Of a stretch of 64,000 nucleotides of DNA, positions 46,911 through 55,959 are shown piece after piece (position 1 is the stretch's first letter; each line of letters opens with the position of its first letter). The position numbers and the translations under genes are program-made. This DNA is from DAIOEK01 sp963708715 (GTDB taxonomy: Bacteria > Chloroflexota > Anaerolineae > Anaerolineales > Anaerolineaceae): the NCBI GenBank assembly GCA_963708715.1, contig CAVPSU010000001.1, positions 1,798,001 through 1,862,000 on the forward strand, in the 5' to 3' direction. A model generated the notes under the pieces. That model ran no database searches. It was given only the letters and a program-made list of their open reading frames with translations, and was not told the origin of the DNA.

Positions 46911-47465
46911 ATGAGCGCTAACGATGAAAGGGTACTGTTACTGCATGCCCGAACGATGGACAAGCAGGCTTTAGCCCAAATCTATGATCAATTTAGTACA
47001 CCCGTTTTCCGTTATGCATACCGTCTTCTTGGAGATGAGGGCTTGGCGGAAGATTGTGTGGCGGACACTTTTGATCGGTTTCTGACCTCGTTAGCCCAAG
47101 GAGGCGGTCCCCAGGATTACCTGCAGGCTTACTTATTCCGGATGGCACATAACTGGATCGTGGATTATTACCGGAAGCAGGAGTTCGCACAAACGGTTGA
47201 ACTGGATGAAGGAATGGCATCCACGCATCATACCCAGGATCTTGTGTCAACCAGGTGGGAACAAAGCCATTTGCGGAAGTTGGTATTAAGATTACCGGAC
47301 GAACAAAGGCAAGTTGTAATATTGCGTTATTTGGAAGAATGGCCATTGGAGAAAGTGGCGGAAACGATGAATAAAACAATAGGCGCCGTGAAAGCCATGC
47401 AACACCGGGCATTGGCGTCTTTACAACGGTTGTGGGAAGACACCACCAGAGGAAAAAATGACTGA
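46911..47465 (+). CDS. ECF-type sigma-70 factor
   Basis: 184 residues. Region 2 (FRYAYRLLGDEGLAEDCVADTF, YLFRMAHNWIVDYYRK) and region 4 (LVLRLPDEQRQVVILRYLEE, EKVAETMNKTIGAVKAMQHR) are clear. It redirects RNA polymerase to a small set of promoters. It overlaps the DUF5667 gene by 8 bp; such partners are thought to act as membrane anti-sigma or stress proteins. Confidence 0.94.
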   Translation: MSANDERVLLLHARTMDKQALAQIYDQFSTPVFRYAYRLLGDEGLAEDCVADTFDRFLTSLAQGGGPQDYLQAYLFRMAHNWIVDYYRKQEFAQTVELDEGMASTHHTQDLVSTRWEQSHLRKLVLRLPDEQRQVVILRYLEEWPLEKVAETMNKTIGAVKAMQHRALASLQRLWEDTTRGKND

Positions 47466-48390
47466 TCCATATTTACCGGAATTTGAACCAATTGAGAAGA
47501 AGCTAGAAGATTTGCGGGAGTCCCCGGAACGCGATCCTGACCTGATCGGGCGACAAAAGGCAGCGTTCCTGGCACGGGCAGAGAGCATCGCCCAAGATCT
47601 CCCATTAAAGCAACCCGTATCTTCCCCGGATGGAATTCGTCATACCTGGTGGAGTAACATCCTCCAAAGAAAGGATTCAAAAAAAATGAGTATAGTACCC
47701 ACCCTGTTAATTGTAATTACACTTCTGTTCGGTGGAACAGGAGCCACAGTAGCAGCGGCACAATCCGCGATGCCGAATGATCTGCTGTATCCTGTCAAAT
47801 TGGTTTCTGAGGAGATCGCTCTCACTTTTAGTGGCAGCCCAGATTCCAAGGTGAAAAATGAATTGAAATTACTGGAACGTCGCTCTGAAGAATTGAATCA
47901 GGAACTCGCTGAAGATGGCGATGTAGGTGACGAGATCACCGATAGCCTGATCGATCAACTGGATGAGACAATCGAATCTACGGATGGTCTTGATCGGGAA
48001 AACCAGATGGCTGCCTTACTCCGCATCCAGGCGCATATGCAGCTTGTCTTGCAGGAAAAGATCGATCGGGGACAGCCTCAGGTTGCCCAGGAAAATATAC
48101 AAAACCTGTTGGACAAAGTTCAGGCTCGAATCACAGCTCTTGAAGAATATATGAACACCCCCGATGAATTGAAGGGTAAGTTCAATATGGGTCAGTGGAA
48201 AGATTCTGTGGAAAAACACGACAAGAACAAGAATAAAAATGGGGAAGGATCAGATACCGATCTGACTCCGATTCCAACTCTGGAAGGCACTCTCGAACCA
48301 AATGTTGTTGTTGATCCCTCCAATAATGGGAATGGCAAAGGGAACGGGAACAAGAATAAGAGCAAGACCCCCGGTCAGGGCAACGACTGA
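47458..48390 (+). CDS. DUF5667 membrane protein, candidate anti-sigma partner
   Basis: 310 residues. A cytoplasmic N-terminus of ~75 residues, one membrane helix (about 78-100), the DUF5667 phrase ANDLLYPVKLVSEE-like (PNDLLYPVKLVSEEI), a helical extracellular domain and a low-complexity Asn/Lys/Gly tail (about 260-310). It overlaps the ECF sigma gene and probably holds or releases it at the membrane. The domain's function is unproven. A strong terminator follows. Confidence 0.85.
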   Translation: MTDPYLPEFEPIEKKLEDLRESPERDPDLIGRQKAAFLARAESIAQDLPLKQPVSSPDGIRHTWWSNILQRKDSKKMSIVPTLLIVITLLFGGTGATVAAAQSAMPNDLLYPVKLVSEEIALTFSGSPDSKVKNELKLLERRSEELNQELAEDGDVGDEITDSLIDQLDETIESTDGLDRENQMAALLRIQAHMQLVLQEKIDRGQPQVAQENIQNLLDKVQARITALEEYMNTPDELKGKFNMGQWKDSVEKHDKNKNKNGEGSDTDLTPIPTLEGTLEPNVVVDPSNNGNGKGNGNKNKSKTPGQGND

Positions 48391-48411
48391 TCTGGTACTT
48401 AAGCTACACCT

Positions 48412-48442
48412 AGGGCACTCCTAATTTTGGAGTGCCCTTTTT
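48412..48442 (+). terminator. Intrinsic terminator
   Basis: 10-bp stem AGGGCACTCC/GGAGTGCCCT (48412-48421 and 48429-48438), 7-nt loop, then a T run. Ends the sigma/DUF5667 operon. Confidence 0.93.
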
Positions 48443-48482
48443 AAATTCTGAGCCGGGAATGAAATATAGTACAATCAACTCT

Positions 48483-49682
48483 ATGACCGACCGAAACCTG
48501 TCGCTGCAAATACCAATGTCGTCTCCGGATCTATCTGATGTCGAATTTGATGCTGTTCGCCAGGTGTTGGGAACTACCAGCCTGAGTATTGGTCCACAGA
48601 TCGAGCTATTTGAAGAAACCGTGAAGGAATTCACGGGCAGCCGCTTTGCCATCGGTGTCAACTCGGGCACGGCAGGTTTGCACCTGTGCGTCAGGGCAGC
48701 CGGCATCGAAGCCGGGGACCTGGTCATCACGACGCCATTTTCTTTTGTAGCGTCAACCAATGTGATCCTGTTCGAAAAAGCCATTCCTATCTTCGTGGAT
48801 GTGGACCCGAAGACCGGGAACATGAACACCGACTTATTAAGCGAGGTGGTAAAGGATATTCAAACCAGCGACAGATTGGCACGTCGCTGGCTGCCTCGCA
48901 AGGGTGCCGAGGTGATTGGTAAACTGAAGGCGATTTTACCGGTAGATGTTTTTGGACAGCCAGCGGATCTCGATCCGATCTGTGGAGTGGCGAAGTCTGC
49001 GAATCTTCAGGTGATTGAAGACTCCTGCGAAGCTCTCGGCGCTGAATATAAAGGGCGGAAAGCCGGTCGCCTCGGCGATTATGGCGTTTTCGGTTTTTAC
49101 CCGAACAAACAGATCACCACCGGTGAAGGTGGGATGATCGTCACCGACGATGAGGAAGCGGCTGGATTTATGCGTGCCCTCCGAAACCAGGGGCGTGCTC
49201 CTGGGGATACCTGGCTTTCACACACGTATCTGGGTTACAACTATCGGCTGGATGAACTCAGCGCCGCGCTCGGCAAAGCGCAAATGTCCCGAATTGAGCA
49301 TCTGATGCAAACCCGTCAACAGGTCGCCGATTGGTATGGCACACGTTTGTCTGAAATTCCCGTACTTGAAACACCGACCATTGAACCAACTACCACACGA
49401 AGTTCCTGGTTCGTGTATGTAATTCGTCTACCACGAGGGATCAATCGGCAGAAAGTAGCCAGCATCCTGGCAGAAAAAGGCATCCCAGTTCGACCCTATT
49501 TCCTGCCGATCCATTTGCAGCCATACATGGTCCAACAGTTTGGCTATCGGGCGGGTGATTTCCCGATCACTGAAGATCTGGGCGAGCGTGGATTGGCGCT
49601 GCCATTCTCAGGGAAAATGACCGAAGATCAAGTGGACCAGGTTTGTCGGGAATTGCATAAGGCATTAGTCAGTCTTCATTAA
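48483..49682 (+). CDS. DegT/DnrJ/EryC1-family aminotransferase
   Basis: 399 residues. PLP-dependent: VNSGTAGLHLCV, PFSFVASTNVILFE, DVDPKTGNM, DSCEALGAEYKG, and the PLP Lys in FYPNKQITTGEGG. These enzymes transaminate nucleotide-linked keto-sugars for surface glycans. ATG 48483 lies only 8 bp after a TACAAT box, so the mRNA may be leaderless. The PH-like membrane gene follows by 3 bp. An epimerase (52577) and a NeuD-like acetyltransferase (55277) nearby could serve the same glycan. Confidence 0.93.
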   Translation: MTDRNLSLQIPMSSPDLSDVEFDAVRQVLGTTSLSIGPQIELFEETVKEFTGSRFAIGVNSGTAGLHLCVRAAGIEAGDLVITTPFSFVASTNVILFEKAIPIFVDVDPKTGNMNTDLLSEVVKDIQTSDRLARRWLPRKGAEVIGKLKAILPVDVFGQPADLDPICGVAKSANLQVIEDSCEALGAEYKGRKAGRLGDYGVFGFYPNKQITTGEGGMIVTDDEEAAGFMRALRNQGRAPGDTWLSHTYLGYNYRLDELSAALGKAQMSRIEHLMQTRQQVADWYGTRLSEIPVLETPTIEPTTTRSSWFVYVIRLPRGINRQKVASILAEKGIPVRPYFLPIHLQPYMVQQFGYRAGDFPITEDLGERGLALPFSGKMTEDQVDQVCRELHKALVSLH

Positions 49683-49685
49683 CCT

Positions 49686-50603
49686 ATGGCGTCGCAAGAA
49701 TTGCCCAGACGGTTCAAACCATCGACTCGCAAGGGAAATTTAATATTGGGGGGATTGGTCTTCCTGTGCGTTCTTCTGGCTGGACTATTCTTCGTCCTGA
49801 CAACAATCACATCGACAGCCTGGCTTTTTTCGATTTATCTGGCTGCCGGTGTTGCTGCCTGTTTCCCCCTGCCCATGCTCAGTTATCGCCTGTTGGCACT
49901 TAACCGCGCTTATTATGATATGGATCGCAATGTGCTCAAACTACACTGGGGCTTGCGGACAGAAGTCCTCCCGTTGAGTCAAATTGACTGGGTGAGACCT
50001 GTGGAAGACCTGACTACGGAGTTGCCTAAACCTCGCTTGCCCATCCCCGGCGCGCTGATCGGTGTCCGCCCAATCGAGGGTCTCGGTAAGACCGAGTTCA
50101 TGGCAGATGCGTTGTTGAATGGGATTCTGGTTGCCGTGCCGGAAACCGCCTATGTGATCTCACCATCCGACTCGCGCGGATTTCTAGCCCTTTTTTATCG
50201 ATATACCGAGCTAGGCAGCCTCGAAACTGTACAGGCGGAATCCATCCTGCCATCCTTCATCCTCGGAAATGTCTGGGATGACCTGTACGCGCGGATATTT
50301 ATTTTATCAAGCTTCCTGTTAGAACTGGGACTGATCATCTGGGTGCTTTTATTGGTCACCTCTGTCTCACAGGTTCAATTTGGCAGTGCCCAGGGAGGAC
50401 AGCCGGAGGTTCTGGTATCGTCCGTTCAGATGTTCCTGTTCCCGGTCCTGGGAGGTTTCGTCTTTTTGTTGGATTTAATAGGAGGCGCTTTTTTCTATCG
50501 CAATACTGAACAACGAACGGCAGCCTATTTCTTGTGGGCTGGCGGGGCGCTGACGAATGCAATGCTGATGATATCCATCTTTTGGATCACGCTTAAGCTA
50601 TGA
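49686..50603 (+). CDS. Membrane protein with a PH-like core
   Basis: 305 residues. Two N-terminal helices (about 18-40 and 44-66), a soluble core starting RAYYDMDRNVLKLHWGLRTE as in bacterial PH domains (bPH), and two or three C-terminal helices. Such proteins are of unknown function. Overlaps DUF92 start by four bases and follows DegT closely, so it belongs to that operon. Confidence 0.65.
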   Translation: MASQELPRRFKPSTRKGNLILGGLVFLCVLLAGLFFVLTTITSTAWLFSIYLAAGVAACFPLPMLSYRLLALNRAYYDMDRNVLKLHWGLRTEVLPLSQIDWVRPVEDLTTELPKPRLPIPGALIGVRPIEGLGKTEFMADALLNGILVAVPETAYVISPSDSRGFLALFYRYTELGSLETVQAESILPSFILGNVWDDLYARIFILSSFLLELGLIIWVLLLVTSVSQVQFGSAQGGQPEVLVSSVQMFLFPVLGGFVFLLDLIGGAFFYRNTEQRTAAYFLWAGGALTNAMLMISIFWITLKL

Positions 50604-51412
50604 TCAGCTATCCATCTATCGCCTCCTTGCTGATTGGCATCCTGTTTGGCAGTATCGCTGGCTTTCTTTCATTCAAAGCCCGGTCATTAACCCGTACCGG
50701 CGCTCTCGCGGCAGGAATATTGGGATCGCTGGTGTTCGGTTTCGGAGGACTGCCGGCTACCCTGGTATTGCTCACCTTTTTTATATCCTCGTCCGGATTA
50801 TCGTCTCTGTTTAGACGGCGAAAAGCGGTCTTGGACGATAAGCACGCTAAAGGCAGCCGCCGGGACGCTGGCCAGGTGCTTGCCAATGGAGGAGTGAGTG
50901 GAGTGCTCATCGTCCTTGTGGGTTTATATCCACAGGCAGATTGGTTGTGGTGGGCTTTTTGTGCCAGTCTGGCAGCTGCCAATGCAGATACATGGGCAAC
51001 TGAGGTGGGAGTTCTCTCACCAGTGAATCCGAGGTTGATCACCACATGGAAGCGGGTGGAGATGGGTACTTCGGGCGGAATTACACCAATTGGCACTCTG
51101 GCATCATTATTGGGCGCCATTCTGGTTGCGTTGGTGGGGTTCGTATTTCGGGGAGGACCGACATCCATTTTGATTGGGGTCACATTGGCTGGTTTCGCTG
51201 GTTCTCTGGTCGATTCAATTCTAGGCGCGACCATCCAGGCTGTGTATTACTGCCCGGCTTGCCGAAAGGAAACAGAACATCACCCAACCCATCTTTGCGG
51301 GACAGAAACAACTCTGATCCGCGGATTTCCCTGGCTGAATAACGACTGGGTCAATGCGTTTTGCACACTCACACCTGTGATTGTGCTATTAATATTCCAA
51401 TTATTAAATTGA
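50600..51412 (+). CDS. DUF92-family membrane protein
   Basis: 270 residues, about six membrane helices, and the family core GSRRDAGQVLANGGVSGVL plus ADTWATEVGVLS and GTSGGITPIGTLAS. DUF92/TMEM19 proteins include a phytyl-phosphate kinase-like branch, so a lipid phosphate role is possible, but not established here. Overlaps the upstream gene (ATGA). Converges on moaA with 20 bp between. Confidence 0.9.
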   Translation: MISYPSIASLLIGILFGSIAGFLSFKARSLTRTGALAAGILGSLVFGFGGLPATLVLLTFFISSSGLSSLFRRRKAVLDDKHAKGSRRDAGQVLANGGVSGVLIVLVGLYPQADWLWWAFCASLAAANADTWATEVGVLSPVNPRLITTWKRVEMGTSGGITPIGTLASLLGAILVALVGFVFRGGPTSILIGVTLAGFAGSLVDSILGATIQAVYYCPACRKETEHHPTHLCGTETTLIRGFPWLNNDWVNAFCTLTPVIVLLIFQLLN

Positions 51413-51432
51413 ACTGATTTAGGTGGAAAGAC

Positions 51433-52413
51433 TTACCCGCCGATCTCACTCATCGTCCGGTTGACTGGGATTTGACCTTCGGCAAGACCATGCCCCCAGG
51501 GTTTGTGCCAGACATTTTCCACAATCAATTTGCGAATGACTTCATCGTCGGCGCCAGCCCGCATGGGGGTGAGCAGATCGACTTCATCTTCCCTGAGCAA
51601 ACATAAGCGCACTTTCCCATCGGACGTCAGTCGGACGCGGGTGCATTGCGCACAAAATGGAATGCTGACTGATGAGATGAAACCCAGGCTGCCGGGTGCG
51701 CCCTTGATCTTATAGATACGGGCTTCGCCATCCAAATGTCCTTCGTTGATCGATTCGAGCGTCCCGAATTCACTCTCGATGTGCTCGATCATCTCCTTAG
51801 AGGTCACCACCTGATGAACCTGTAGATCGGTGGCTCCGGCGAAAGGCATCATCTCAATGAATCGGATCTGCCAGGGGTGGGAAAGTGTTAAGGCAGCCAG
51901 GTCGATCAGTGCGTTGTCGTTATACCCACGAACAACCACTGCATTCAGTTTAATAGGCAACAATCCAGCTGATTCGGCAGTGAGAATACCATCCCAGACC
52001 TGGTGAAAAGAATTACGGCGGGTGATGCGGTGGAATTCCTCCGGGTTGGTCGTATCCAGGCTGACGTTGACCCGTTCGAGACCGGCTTCCTTCAATGGGG
52101 CAGCCAGTTTGCTCAACAGAACGCCATTTGTGGTCATAGATGTGGAACGGATACCCGGAATATTTGTGATCCCCTGGACGATTTCCTTTATCTGCGGGTG
52201 GACAGTAGGTTCGCCACCTGTCAGGCGGATCTTATCGACGCCCATTTGGGCAAATAACCGGGTGAGGCGAAGGATCTCATCCAGAGACATCATTTCATCC
52301 CGTGGTCGGAATTTCATATCTTCAGGCATGCAATACACACATCGCAGATTGCAATGATCTGTAATGCTGATTCGGAGATAATGGATGTTCCGTCCAAACC
52401 GGTCTAAAGGCAT
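51433..52413 (-). CDS. moaA: GTP 3',8-cyclase (molybdenum cofactor biosynthesis)
   Basis: 326 residues. Radical SAM cluster at the N-terminus (CNLRCVYC), LTGGEPTVHP, a C-terminal second 4Fe-4S cluster (FCAQCTRVRLTSDGKVRLCL), and the Gly-Gly end SEIGG that enters the active site. It makes the first Moco intermediate with MoaC. No other moa gene is nearby except the MoaD-like gene at 44836, which is far enough away to be unlinked. Confidence 0.96.
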   Translation of the reverse strand: MPLDRFGRNIHYLRISITDHCNLRCVYCMPEDMKFRPRDEMMSLDEILRLTRLFAQMGVDKIRLTGGEPTVHPQIKEIVQGITNIPGIRSTSMTTNGVLLSKLAAPLKEAGLERVNVSLDTTNPEEFHRITRRNSFHQVWDGILTAESAGLLPIKLNAVVVRGYNDNALIDLAALTLSHPWQIRFIEMMPFAGATDLQVHQVVTSKEMIEHIESEFGTLESINEGHLDGEARIYKIKGAPGSLGFISSVSIPFCAQCTRVRLTSDGKVRLCLLREDEVDLLTPMRAGADDEVIRKLIVENVWHKPWGHGLAEGQIPVNRTMSEIGG

Positions 52414-52507
52414 GACATCTCGCTTTGTAAATCGGACAACATTTGTCTGAATTATACCACTTTTTCACTACAGATAAAACTGATCAATTGTACTAGAGAA
52501 TCACCTC

Positions 52508-52551
52508 TTGTTGGAAAAATGTCATCATCCAACTGTGCTATAATCCAACAA
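52508..52551 (+). promoter_or_regulatory. Promoter region of the epimerase gene with inverted repeat
   Basis: TATAAT (52539-52544) is flanked by TTGTTGGA (52508-52515) and its complement TCCAACAA (52544-52551), with another TCCAAC at 52528-52533. No good -35 box lies 17 bp upstream, so the site may need an activator that binds the repeat; or the repeat is an operator. Confidence 0.45.
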
Positions 52552-52576
52552 TCCAAACAGGTATGATAGAACAATC

Positions 52577-53533
52577 ATGAATATACTCATCACGGGTGCA
52601 GCAGGTTTCCTTGGTTCCGCTCTGGCGAATCGCTTGATCCTGGAAGGACATCAGGTCCATGGGTTCGACGATTGCTCATCGGGTGATCCTGCGAATTTAA
52701 AACCGGAGATCTATTTTACTCGGGGTGATGTCAACGATCGACCAAAATTATGGACAGTCCTGCAGGGGGTCGACGTCGTCTATCACCTGGCAGCTCGAGT
52801 GTCCGTTCCAGAATCGATCCTTTTCCCACGGGACTATAATGCAACCAACGTTGGTGGAACTGTTACGCTCATGGAGGCGATCCGCGATGTGGGTATAAAA
52901 CGGATTGTTTTTATTTCCTCCGGAGCTGTCTACGGAGATCAGAAAAATCAAGCCAGCCGGGAAGATTCTCAGGTCAAACCTCGTTCACCGTATGCGGTCT
53001 CAAAATTGGCGGCTGAATATTATGTCCGGACGATCGGTGCAAACATCAACGTGGAGAGTGTTGTCTTACGCGTTTTCAATGCGTATGGACCCGGGCAACA
53101 TATCCCCCCAGTCCATGCGCCGGTGATTCCCTCCTTTTTAAGACAGGCAGTGAGAAATGGAACCATCGTCATGAATGGAGATGGATCTCAAAGCAGAGAT
53201 TACGTATATGTGGATGATACCGTGACTGCTATGGTCGCAGCTGGGACTGCCCCGAAGATCAATAATATGGTTATTAATGTTGGAAGCGGACAATCAACCA
53301 GCATCAAAGAATTGGTCAAGAAAGTGATGGAGATCACCGGTGGCAAGCCCCAGGTGGTAATCAATCCCCGGGCTGAAAGCGGAGTGTCATTCTTACGGGC
53401 AGATATCTCCCTGGCAGAGAAAAAACTTAATTACAAACCATCCATCGACCTTGAGACAGGCTTGCGGCTTACATTGGAACGTGATCCGCACTTTGGGATC
53501 AGCGATAATGTTGAAATCGAACGCAGACTCTAG
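52577..53533 (+). CDS. NAD-dependent nucleotide-sugar epimerase/dehydratase
   Basis: 318 residues, extended SDR: NAD-binding ITGAAGFLGSALA, catalytic SSGAVYG and SPYAVSKLAAEYY, then GDGSQSRDYVYVDD. GalE-like epimerases convert UDP-Glc/Gal or related sugars. ATG 52577 is 33 bp after TATAAT. The next gene begins inside its 3' end or just after. Confidence 0.93.
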   Translation: MNILITGAAGFLGSALANRLILEGHQVHGFDDCSSGDPANLKPEIYFTRGDVNDRPKLWTVLQGVDVVYHLAARVSVPESILFPRDYNATNVGGTVTLMEAIRDVGIKRIVFISSGAVYGDQKNQASREDSQVKPRSPYAVSKLAAEYYVRTIGANINVESVVLRVFNAYGPGQHIPPVHAPVIPSFLRQAVRNGTIVMNGDGSQSRDYVYVDDTVTAMVAAGTAPKINNMVINVGSGQSTSIKELVKKVMEITGGKPQVVINPRAESGVSFLRADISLAEKKLNYKPSIDLETGLRLTLERDPHFGISDNVEIERRL

Positions 53534-54194
53534 TCTGTTGATGGATCACCCCCCCCTCCCACGCAATTTTTATGATCGTCCAGCCGTTCAGGTAGCCCCA
53601 CAATTGGTTGGGAAACTCCTCGTACGTTGTATTGATCACTCTTATCTGGCTGGAATCATTCTGGAGGCAGAAGCCTATCAGGGTGAGGAAGACCTGGGTT
53701 GTCATGCCCACGCTGGGAGAACTCCCCGGACAACTGTGATGTACGGTCCACCTGGGCGCTCTTACGTTTACTTTACCTATGGTATGCATTGGATGCTCAA
53801 TGCGGTGACTGATTCCGAAGGAAGTCCCGCTGCTGTCCTGGTCAGGGCGATCTGGCCGGTAGCAGGATTGGATCAGATGCGGCAGAACCGCCCTGTACCG
53901 GCACACTGGTCAGATGACCATCGGGATCGGGGGTGGACGGATGGTCCTGCCAAACTTTGCCAGGCGTTAAAGATTGATAGGAACTTGAACGACGTGGATC
54001 TATGTTATCGGGAAGATGGGTTATGGATCGCGGATTTTGGACTGCAGGTGGAAGAACAGCATCTAAAGGTGACGCCACGGATCGGAATGGGGACTGTGCC
54101 CGAACCCTGGTATAGCATACATTGGCGGTGGGTGCTGAAAGAAACCGAACGGAGCAATCTAGTAGGATGGGATTCCCTTGAGGGCACACCGTGA
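53508..54194 (+). CDS. 3-methyladenine DNA glycosylase (AAG/MPG family)
   Basis: 228 residues from ATG 53508, which overlaps the epimerase by 26 bp; ATG 53541 would avoid overlap, but neither has a strong ribosome-binding site. Alkyl-adenine glycosylase marks: ILEAEAYQGEEDLGCHAHAG with catalytic Glu, RTTVMYGPPGRSYVYFTYGM, and PAAVLVRAIWP. It excises alkylated purines. Length normal. Confidence 0.93.
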   Translation: MLKSNADSSLLMDHPPLPRNFYDRPAVQVAPQLVGKLLVRCIDHSYLAGIILEAEAYQGEEDLGCHAHAGRTPRTTVMYGPPGRSYVYFTYGMHWMLNAVTDSEGSPAAVLVRAIWPVAGLDQMRQNRPVPAHWSDDHRDRGWTDGPAKLCQALKIDRNLNDVDLCYREDGLWIADFGLQVEEQHLKVTPRIGMGTVPEPWYSIHWRWVLKETERSNLVGWDSLEGTP

Positions 54195-54291
54195 AGCCCA
54201 CCTACTTTTGTAGGATAAGAATGTAATACAGTCGGCATCCCCAGGAGCCATTTCTCGACGTCCACCGTTCTACACTACCTCCACCTAGCAC

Positions 54292-54316
54292 CCTCCCCCG
54301 ACAATGTCGAGGGAGG
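54292..54316. terminator. Hairpin between convergent genes
   Basis: CCTCCC-c-CGAC-aat-GTCG-a-GGGAGG (54292-54316) forms a GC-rich stem with a single internal mismatch. No strong T run follows, so it may stop transcription from either side poorly or protect 3' ends. Confidence 0.5.
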
Positions 54317-54364
54317 AATGATTTGTTATCACGGATTGTAGGATTGGCAGATTACATTACCTGG

Positions 54365-55111
54365 TCATCTGATCTTTAATACCTGTCTCAATTTGGATTC
54401 ATCATAATCGATCAGGATCTGACCGTCGATGTCAAATGTGGGAGTCACCAAGTCGCCACCGGTCCATTTGCGAACTTGCTCATCTGCGCCGGGAACCATC
54501 ATGATATCCACTTCAGTATACTTGATCTGATGTTCTGCGAAGAACGTCCGGGCTTTTCGGCATTCCGGACACCAGCGGGTGCAATACATCACAATACCGC
54601 CGTGAGGGAGATTTTCGATCACTTTTTGCGGTTCAGGCTCGACGTATAACGGGCGTAATTTCTTGATCTCACTGAACAATACCCGGTTATCCGGTTGCTC
54701 GTTGATATCATGGACATCAATATATCGAATGAGCCCATCATCGTCGATTATAAAAATGGCTCGCTCTGCGGTGCCATCCGATCGTAAGACTCCATACAAT
54801 TGTGCGATCTCACCATGGGGCCAAAAGTCACTCATGATTGGATAATGAATCCCACCAAATGTTTCTGTCCAAGCTTTTAGACTGGGAATTGAGTCAACGC
54901 TGATGCCCAGAACCTGAGCATTAAATCCCGTGAACTTGCCGAGTTCGGCTTCATACGACGGGATTTGCGCCGTTCATATGGGCGTCCATGCCAGTGGGAA
55001 AAAAGCCATAGCAACAACTTTACCACGCAGGTCACTTAATGTGATGGAAGTATCCAGGTGGCTGGGAAGTGTGAAATCTGGTGCTTTATCACCAACTTTC
55101 AGGTGTGTCAT
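54365..55111 (-). CDS. Selenocysteine peroxiredoxin fused to glutaredoxin (UGA = Sec46)
   Basis: 248 residues from ATG 55111, with GGAGG 8 bp upstream and a TATAAT at 55146-55151. The peroxiredoxin domain (about 1-165) starts THLKVGDKAPDFTLP. Its active site reads FFPLAWTPI-U-TAQIPS, where an in-frame TGA at 54974-54976 takes the place of the peroxidatic Cys in the PxxxTxxC signature (P39, T43, U46). The frame stays open and homologous after it. The Prx part has no other Cys, so no resolving Cys. The C-terminal glutaredoxin-like domain (about 170-248) has CPEC at 181-184 and a further C177. The fused Grx is thus a plausible reductant of the Sec peroxidase. Usual gene calling would yield two fragments. 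Confidence 0.93.
54923..54966 (-). promoter_or_regulatory. Candidate SECIS hairpin of the Sec peroxiredoxin
   Basis: Downstream of the UGA on the minus strand, a 9-bp outer stem (54958-54966 with 54923-54931) encloses a 5-bp stem GAACT/AGTTC (54942-54946 with 54932-54936) and loop CGGCA. The first loop G is nucleotide +34 after the UGA, the same as in selD. An alternative GCCG/CGGC inner stem is possible. Confidence 0.7.
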
Positions 55112-55276
55112 TATGATAGCCTCCAGAGGATCATAGAATGAATCTATTATAGCAAATATGATAAAGAATGGCGGAATAGTATAAGCCTGAGTCATCACTA
55201 GCAGGAATAGCCATTGGAATGGATTCAGCCTTATTGAAGAAGCCGGGCATTTAAGGATTTATGGTATAAAAGAGGA

Positions 55277-55945
55277 ATGCAACCGGATTCATTTACCTCT
55301 GATCACATTCTTATCTACGGTGGTGGGGGTCACGCCAAATCAGTTATCGATTTGATCCGGGCGTTAGGCGTCTATCAGATTGCCGGGATCGTTGATGATG
55401 TACTTCCGGTCGGGTCAACGATCCTTTCGGTGCCTGTCCTTGGAAAAAGTGATCTATTGGATGATCTGGCTGACCATGGACTGAAGTACGCCGTCAACTC
55501 GGTGGGTGGAATCGGAAACCCGGAGGTCCGGGTACGAGTATTCGAACGATTGGCACACGCGGGATACGTATGCCCACATCTGATCCATCCGAAGGCGGTG
55601 GTGGAACCTTCCGCGAAAATTGCAGAAGGTGCGCAGATACTTCCTCTGGTATATGTGGGAAGTGATTCTGAGGTTGGATTTGGCTGTATCGTCAATTATG
55701 GTGCCATACTGTCGCATGATTGTCATATCGGTGACTATGTGAACTTATCACCAGGAGCTACACTGGCAGGTGGTGTAACCGTCGGAGATCGGACCCAGAT
55801 CGGTATGCGAGTGACAATTAATCTGGATCTGGAGATCGGTCATGATGTGCGCATAGGCAACGGGGCAACCATCAAAAAGAATGTCCCAGATGGTGAAATT
55901 ATCCGGGCTGGAACCATCTGGCCAATTAGAAAATCCACAGAGTAG
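55277..55945 (+). CDS. NeuD-like sugar O-acetyltransferase (left-handed beta-helix)
   Basis: 222 residues. An N-terminal Rossmann-like part (LIYGGGGHAKSVIDLIRAL) is followed by hexapeptide repeats of a LbH trimer (about 105-215; GCIVNYGAILSHDCHIGDYV, catalytic His in SHDCHIG). NeuD/PglD-type enzymes acetylate amino or hydroxyl groups of nucleotide sugars. A TATAAA only 8 bp before ATG 55277 suggests a leaderless message. First gene of a bactofilin/CPBP operon. Confidence 0.92.
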   Translation: MQPDSFTSDHILIYGGGGHAKSVIDLIRALGVYQIAGIVDDVLPVGSTILSVPVLGKSDLLDDLADHGLKYAVNSVGGIGNPEVRVRVFERLAHAGYVCPHLIHPKAVVEPSAKIAEGAQILPLVYVGSDSEVGFGCIVNYGAILSHDCHIGDYVNLSPGATLAGGVTVGDRTQIGMRVTINLDLEIGHDVRIGNGATIKKNVPDGEIIRAGTIWPIRKSTE

Positions 55946-55959
55946 GACTCTCTCCCACC

